Assembly: GCA_028641055.1 (NCBI GenBank)
Contig: CM054060.1
Location: 294,569,076-294,633,075, forward strand
Direction: 5' to 3'
DNA from: Alopecurus myosuroides
Taxonomy: Eukaryota > Streptophyta > Magnoliopsida > Poales > Poaceae
Length of the DNA: 64,000 nucleotides
Below, in pieces: positions 57,746-64,000 of this stretch. The notes below the pieces were generated by a model. The model did no database searches. It worked only from the letters and a program-made list of their open reading frames with translations, and had not been told where the DNA came from. Position 1 is the stretch's first letter, and every line of letters starts with the position of its first letter. Made by a program: the position numbers and the translations under genes.

Positions 57746-60700
57746 TGTCACATCCCTGTTTTTAAGCGCTTGTATAATAGTATTTTAGCATGTCTCTTAA
57801 GACCTTTGTAATGCAATTAGGTGGACAACATGTTGGGTACTGATGTTTATCTATGCAATATTAGTGGTGTGTTTCTTTTCACTCACTTGAGGAGTTTTTC
57901 TCCTAAGAAACACATTGCTTTATTATTGTTTTCCCATGTTTTCCACTAAGGTTCTTATGAGATTATTTTTCAAGACTTGAGGTGACCTTTTGTTTCAACT
58001 TGAAAATGTGTTATTAATGTTTAGGAATCATCTTGAACCTGAAATAAAATTAATTGGAAAAGATTCCATTAGCTTTTCCATTATGAATTTTGCCCTGAAA
58101 AACAGCCAAGTAGCTGTTTTCAACCCTTGTTTTCCACCACAAGGATTATCCAATTAGGGATTTTCTTTGATCAAAACTACTCTCTGTAATGAGTACAACA
58201 AAACTACACTCTTGGAAAAACCTACAAAGAAAATTAACACACAATGCCAAGATGGTTTTTGAGCCATCTTGATAAGACAGAATTTTGAGCATTTTAAAAA
58301 CAGAGAATGTACCTACTTTGCCATTTATTTTCAGAGCCATAAACCCATCATTTTTCAAATCAAATGGTTGGATCTGAAACTTGGATAGTTGTTCTTTGTT
58401 GAGCATTTTAAATCACTCATTTTAGAGTTGGTTTGCTTGGTGAAAACAAACCCAACTTTTGCTATCTCTGTCTGTTTTTCCAGCACTTAGAAAAATTCAG
58501 AGAAACTGTCTGACTGAATTTTTCTGACAGAACAGTGATTACACTTTTAGGCTTGATGTTTTTAGATGTTGTGCACTGATCCAAGCCAGGGCACTTTGCC
58601 TATTCGAAAGCCTAATGTATATACTTCTAGAAGGTGGCATTGGATGCTACTTGGGCTGACCAGGATGAGAGAAACATGAGGTGGCTTTTGACTATATTGT
58701 GATGTCATTAGAGTGGTTGAAATAGTGTTGAATCTTTCTTTTGCCCATCACTTGGCCTTTGCTGTGGCCTTGCTCATCATTTTGGTACTTGCTTGACCCT
58801 TTGGCACCAATAGAAACCAGTGCAAGCCCTGGAGAACCCCCAAGGGGCAAGGGCATGCCCATGCCAAGCCAACCCGAGCACCCCACCTTGGCCTCGTGAC
58901 TACAAAGCCCTAGAGGCCTAACCCTCTCGCCAGCACGATCTCCTCACCCCACTGAACCACCCCAGCAAGCTCTCGGTTGCTCGTTCGCTCTGTGCGAGCG
59001 AGGCGAGCCGCGCCCATTTTCGGACCCGATCGGATCGATCTCGAGGTGGCGCCGCGACCACTGCCTCTCCCACCCCCTTTTCACCTCCATTGCGATCCCC
59101 TAGCTCGTGCCAACCTCCCTGACACCCTCTTGCCCTCGATCGCTTGCAGATTCATCGCCGTCGTCCTCGGAGCCGCCGCGGGACGCCGTCGAGCCGCCGC
59201 AGCGCACACCCGTCGCCACCGCCCGAGACCGCGCCACGGCATCGCCCAAGCCACCCTCCTTCGACCCCGCACCGTCCCCTTGCTTCTCGCGAGCCCTAGG
59301 TGAGCAAAACCCCGTGCCCGTGAGGTGTTCGTCCGCGGTTAGGAGGGAGAGAGAGAGAGGAGCGACGCGGGGAGGAAGAAAGGGCAGGGACCGTCGATCT
59401 GCAAATCGACGGCCCCCTTTGAACCGTGCGTTTCGCGCGCGCGCGCGTGCTCGCGGGCTGCGCTGTGCGTTTGCTGGGCCTGGCGCTGCGGATCTGGCCC
59501 GTTGGGCAGTTTTTGGGTTAAAAACGAAATTCCCTTTTTCTGGCAGATTCAAATAGCTGTAAGCTTTAAGCCTAGAAAAGGTAGCAAATTAATTTATTTT
59601 ACCTTGCTAATTTTTGTACTACTAGCCTTACAAAATTGCAACCATATCCCACTGGCAGAAACTTGTTTTGAGTTTTTATGATTTTTCTAAAAATCATATG
59701 CCAGACAGTACCCTAAAAATTGAAATGAATAGAACTTCAAAAATACAAAACATTTTTGAGCAAACTCAACTGTTTTGGAAAGCCCTTTCCAATACCTATC
59801 AGTAGAATTTTAGTTTGCATCAAGGAGAGTTACCATTTGGAAATGCCATCCATTTTGGTACAACATCAGTGGGCTATTCCATGATTTTTTAGAGGGAGTT
59901 TGGGATATTATTTTTGAGTGAGGCAAGTTGGAGAAGCTTTGTAGTGATAAGGACTATCACATCCTAGAAGGATTTGCTTTTTAGAGCAACAGAAAAATTT
60001 AGAGAGACAGAACAAGTTTTGGCTATTTTCTGCCTAAATTTTAATTCTAGATCTTGCCTTATATGTTACTTTTGTGAGTTGCAAATGATGTGATCTTGCT
60101 TGTTATGTTGTTTTCCATTGTGGTTATGATGTATACAAGTTGTATGAGCATGCTAGAATAAATGGTTTGAATGGTAGCATTTTAGAACTAGTTTTCCATG
60201 CTTATGTCTTGCTATTGGCTAGATTTTTATGTATATTTTGAGTAGATATTTAAATAAATCTTTAGGCTAGTTGCTAGATTGTTTTTCATGGAACCAGTAC
60301 CACTTAGGTACTGTTAATTAGTTTATAGCACCTCTGAATGCTTGGTGCTTGTGGTTGAGATAGGTTAAAATAGAAATGCTTAAGGACTAGATTTCACACT
60401 AGAATGTTCATGTTTGTTTTGTGTCTTGTTTTCCACTAAGGAAAAATATGACTCTTGGGTATTGAAAACCAGAGGATGAAAAGTACTTGTGGCAATATTT
60501 CATTAGGGTTTTCACCTCTGGTAGATTTCCTATTAAATAGCACAAGAGCATGAGTAGCACTTGAGTGACTAGAAATAAATCTCCTCACATGTGTAGCTTT
60601 TTAAGCATATCTATCCTTGTTTCCTAGCTATGTTTTTATGTTATTTTTGTGAGATCCAGTAGCATATATGGTACTGGTTAGAGGTGTATTTTTGCCTCTG

Positions 60701-61188
60701 AAATCTTGCACACTTGTGCATAACATTAGCTAGTATAGTCTAAACTAGTCTAGTAGTTTCCTAAATTTTCTACTAGTATGAGTAGGAATTTTTGGGTGTT
60801 TGTTTGTTGTTTTTAGCACTTTTATAAAAGTGACCAGAGGCTTATTAACCTCTTGGTGAGCTTATTTACTAGTGGAACACCCACTGGTATGTTTGCCTCA
60901 TAGTGGAAAATAGATTGACTTGTTGTCATGAGCTTATTTTCACTACTTGAGTAATTTAGCAAATTATGTGTGCTAGCCATAGGATTTGTTGTGGGGATTT
61001 TTAGGCATCAAAATGTGTTTTATGAGACACCCTACTGTCCAGTAGCATGTGCTATATCCCACTGGTCCACAATGTTCTTAACTAAGAATCATTGTTTTGG
61101 CCACACATAAGCACTAGGAAAAAAAAGCAGATTTTCCAACTATAGTTTTTATGCCAATTTTTCTTTAGGGAAAAGTTGAGAACTATGG

Positions 61189-61380
61189 GTGGTACTTTTT
61201 GATTGCTTGCTGTATGTATTGCTTGTAGCATTGCTTGCCTTGCTTGGTTCTGAAAGTGTGTCTTTATTTCTTTTTACGACGTTAGAAAACGAGGAGGAAG
61301 GAATTGCTGAAGAAGGGTATTGCAACTCCTGTTACTTTCAGGATCAGGACCATCACTTGTACCAAGGCAAGCCATCCTAA
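61189..61380 (+). other. Coding-like stretch within the E LTR
   Basis: A 63-codon frame with a hydrophobic first half and then LFTTLENEEEGIAEEGYCN, CYF and DHHL. The order TLE, YC, YF, HHL is also seen in the frames of the A-family LTRs, although the DNA around is different. Confidence 0.25.
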
Positions 61381-62121
61381 TGCTTGCTGTATAACTACTT
61401 ATCATTATCTATCATGCATGCTTTTCACTTCTGAAGTTTTACAAAAATATACCTTCAAAACTATTTTTGTGTGAATCCTATTACTACTATTAATACTACT
61501 AGTATAAGGACTCATAATCATAGTCAACTTGGTATTACCAAGCCCTTAGACACTAAATGGTATATAAATACCATACACCTACTTAAAACTTGAGTTCTTA
61601 AATGAACTAAATAAAATGTGTTTTTGTAAACAAATACCTTATTGAAGGAAAACCCCGGAGGAAGGGTGAGACCCTGTCTGCCGGAAGGATTGTTATGATG
61701 GGAAATTTTATGAGAAATGTTTACAAAAGACACATAACCTAGTCTTCGCTGGACAACCATTATCGTACTGCCACTTTACCCCAATATGGGTAGGGGCTTG
61801 ATTAAAAACTTGTTAGGGTTAGTATATGTGCTATCTCAAAGGCTATAGGGGATTGGATCCTCCGAACCGAAGTGTCGCTAGGAGTGAGTATACGGGACAT
61901 CTAAAGTGTGGGATTAATTTTCCCTCCGGATGCAGCAGTTGGGTCTCCTGTTAGGCGGTGTGTGACATGGCTTGCCAGGGAGAGAAACCCCAATTGAAGA
62001 GATAGTCATGTACTAGCTTGTACAGAGTGGATAGTCAAGACCAGTTATCTGATGTTCTCATAGGTTGGGAACAGTCCATGGTTGTTTCATGGCAGACTCT
62101 GGATCTGGTGGAAATGTGTAC

Positions 62122-62134
62122 ACCTCTGCAGAGT
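62122..62134 (+). promoter_or_regulatory. Shared LTR box ACCTCTGCAGAGT in E
   Basis: Identical to the box in F. It is followed by CCGCGTCCTCGGATAATGG, matching the second motif in F with changes. Confidence 0.5.
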
Positions 62135-62948
62135 AAAACTATTTCGAGATAGCCGCGTCCTCGGATAATGGACGGTTGAATGGCCATGTAGCTAGTATTG
62201 TGTCAACTTTTCAAAAGAGGTTTTGAAGGAAAGCTTTTGTACCTGAGAGGTACTATGGAGGAATGACTTGGTATCTGCGAGATACCGATGAGAAAGAAAC
62301 TACTACCAAAAGTTTCTGAAAAGAAAAACTTTCTTTTCCAAAAGTATTATAAAACCTCCAAGATATGTGATATCTACGAGAGCAAAACTACATTATGTTA
62401 AATGATTTTGTTTACAAAGAAGTGAACTTGAAGAATCAACCATGGCAAGTCTTTTATCTGTCATGGGTAGCTGAACCATATGTATGGCCTACCCACTCCA
62501 CCAAATAAGCATGTATGCATTTATTGTAAGCTAATAAAGGATGTCTTGTTGAGTACATTCAAATGTACTCATTTGGTTTCGCCCCTGGTATCTACTTATC
62601 AGACTACGAGGAGCCACCTCAGGAGGAGTACTATGAGGAGGAGTTCTACGCTGATGGCCCTGCGAGTTAGGATCGTCTCCCAGTCAGCAGCCTGTAGGAT
62701 GAGGCGTGACTCGGGTTCTACTACGCTATGCTTATCGTCTTCCGCTGTGTTTACTTTGAATGTCTGTCCTGCGTGACAGTTATCAAGAACTTGGTCATGT
62801 GACCATTTATGTAAGACTCTATATTCGTGTAATGGATGATGTATTCTGTATGCCAACTACGTATGTTGTTCACGACTGGTTCTTCTGGGATCGTGAATGA
62901 ATGCATATGAGGGGTTCTGGACCTACCGGTCTGGGGCCTCTACAAAGT

Positions 62949-62960
62949 TGGTATCAGAGC
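62949..62960 (+). other. Primer binding site of element E (tRNA-iMet)
   Basis: TGGTATCAGAGC, four bases after the LTR end. Confidence 0.85.
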
Positions 62961-63187
62961 CATCCTGACTCTAGGAGACCTTAGTTAGCATGGACGTTAG
63001 TGTATACTCCGATAATCTAAGTTACTAATACAAAAAAAGAAATTGGATATATGACTAAGTATAAAACTATTCCCTATATCCCACCACCTCTCTGGGTTAG
63101 ACTCTACTTGCATTAAAGTTATTTCTTGCATGAACCTAAAACTTTGCACACTTGTATCTAACTTAAGCTACTTAAAATTTTGTGTAG

Positions 63188-64000
63188 ATGGACGTGGACA
63201 TCACCGTGGCTTTTCAGTTGGGACGTCCACGTGGCGAGTCTTTCCTTTTCGAGGAGAGGCTAGTATCTATGGCTACTGTGTTGGGACGGCCACTTCCGGA
63301 GCTGCGAGGAGGACTAGTTGTCGGGGCACCTCTGGAGGGAGACTGGTACGCGGAGGTCACTATCCGCGCACCTCTGGCTAGCCCGACGGTGGAGGCCTAC
63401 GTGTACCGTGCTGTTGATCGTTCTTGGAACGAGGCGGCGGTGCGCGTGATACAGGAGTCAGTAGCACGTCTGGCACACATCGGGGAGTATATGTTCATCG
63501 GTTCCCGGTTCGAGCTGATTGGGAGACGTGATGAGGATGGCATACCACTTCCTGTTGAGCCAGACTTTACCACTGTTGGTCCACACTTGGACGAGATGGA
63601 GATTCTGTTACACCGCACTCAGACCAGGCTAGACGACCAGCGTCTTGACACCCTCCACGGCATATTGGTGCACCAGACACTGATAGCCGAGACTGACGAG
63701 CTGAGGGCTGAGCTTCACGACAGCCAGGAGGAGAGTGGAGCTCTGGCTCAGCAGTTGTCCGAGTCGAGGGAGCAGTTGGAGGCTACTACCGCGAGGCACC
63801 GTGCCTTACGGAGGCAGCTGAGAGCCACCCGCCTTGGCCGTGCACGCCTCACCACTAGACTGACGGCCTTGGAGGGGGCTAACGCCGTTCTGCGCGGCAG
63901 GCTTCAGATAGCTCGTGATGACATAGCCACGAGAGACGCTGCCGTAGAGGAGCTGGAGGAGGAGGCCGCAGAGCTTCACAGGGAGATTGAGGATCTTCTG
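63188..64000 (+). CDS. Element E pre-gag coiled-coil protein, runs off the window
   Basis: An open frame of at least 271 codons from ATG 63188, with no stop before the window end. The N-terminal part has MDVDITVAFQLGRPRGE and VEAYVYRAVDRSWNEAAVRV, with no known domain. From about residue 140 the protein is strongly helical with heptad-like leucines and many charged residues (LRAELHDSQEESGALAQQLS, then ELEEEAAELHREIEDLL), typical of a long coiled coil. Position after the primer site and the context TAGATGGAC match the decayed pre-gag frame of F at 46373. It may be an accessory protein or an N-terminal extension of gag. I know no function for it. Confidence 0.7.
   Translation, partial: MDVDITVAFQLGRPRGESFLFEERLVSMATVLGRPLPELRGGLVVGAPLEGDWYAEVTIRAPLASPTVEAYVYRAVDRSWNEAAVRVIQESVARLAHIGEYMFIGSRFELIGRRDEDGIPLPVEPDFTTVGPHLDEMEILLHRTQTRLDDQRLDTLHGILVHQTLIAETDELRAELHDSQEESGALAQQLSESREQLEATTARHRALRRQLRATRLGRARLTTRLTALEGANAVLRGRLQIARDDIATRDAAVEELEEEAAELHREIEDLL

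Larger units (their letters stand above)
57746..62944 (+). repeat. Element E, 5' LTR
   Basis: A 5199-bp LTR beginning TGTCACATCCCTG and ending GGGGCCTCTACA. It has the same overall layout as the A and F LTRs: an AT-rich start, a CpG-rich leader-like part (58900-59470) and a long AT-rich second half. It carries the boxes ACCTCTGCAGAGT (62122-62134) and TTCCGCTGTGTTTACTTTGA (from 62740) and a short coding-like stretch (61189-61380). Confidence 0.8.
57746..64000 (+). mobile_element. Element E, long-LTR Gypsy, left part
   Basis: Inserted in the protease of D after GGTGG (57741-57745). A 5.2-kb LTR (57746-62944), a Met primer site and an open coiled-coil frame are visible; the rest runs off the window. 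The intact frame at its start suggests that E is the youngest insertion here, consistent with its position at the top of the nest. Confidence 0.82.

Noticed and set aside
58977..59556. Frames in the GC-rich part of the E LTR as a gene
   Set aside because: Open frames exist on both strands because of base composition; no domain, and the place corresponds to the LTR leader region in F.

Overview
The window reads as nuclear DNA of a grass, most likely a repeat-rich Pooideae genome. The grounds are Stowaway MITEs ending in CTCCCTCCGT-type termini with TA target duplications, an L1-type LINE with a C-terminal RNase H, very long-LTR Ty3/Gypsy elements primed by initiator tRNA-Met, an Athila-like element primed by tRNA-Asp, and intron-containing plant gene relics. 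The species cannot be fixed from the sequence. No intact conventional host protein gene was found; every recognisable host-type gene is damaged.

Region 1 (1-19,769) is gene-relic territory. Two copies of an unrecognised small RNA locus (about 938-1073 and 3275-3411) each have an upstream element, a TATA-like box, a conserved closing stem and a T-run, which is the layout of a plant type-3 RNA polymerase III gene. A 5'-truncated LINE (3807-8679) follows, with its target duplication still visible. Then, on the minus strand, come a TMA7-like relic (8960-9615), a probable IST1-like relic (9782-11131) with a Stowaway copy inside it, and a mitochondrial-type PPR gene of the At1g71060 family (11950-13536) broken only by three in-frame stops. 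A TIR transposon (13950-15855) carries a decayed minus-strand reading frame, and a plant-mobile-domain relic lies at 18400-19179.

Region 2 (19,770-64,000) is a stack of LTR retrotransposons whose order can be worked out from interrupted LTRs and target duplications. Element A (from 19,770) has a 5' LTR interrupted by a solo LTR of its own family (24340-29598), a short non-coding interior (30741-32569) and a 3' LTR. That 3' LTR holds element B (33999-42213, Athila-like, gag-protease only, minus strand) and, further on, element C (42590-42904, part of an LTR, minus strand). C is interrupted by F (from 42905, a dead Tekay-type chromovirus). The 3' LTR of F holds a LINE stub and then element D (from 53929, Tat-type LTR, gag and protease). 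D is interrupted in its protease by E (57746 to the window end, a 5.2-kb LTR followed by an open coiled-coil reading frame). The deepest path is A > C > F > D > E; the right halves of C, F, D and E must lie beyond the window.

The most interesting items are the paired Pol III-like RNA genes, the sequence boxes shared by LTRs of otherwise different families, the palindromic repeat cluster in the F LTR, and the pre-gag coiled-coil reading frame that is intact in E and decayed in F.
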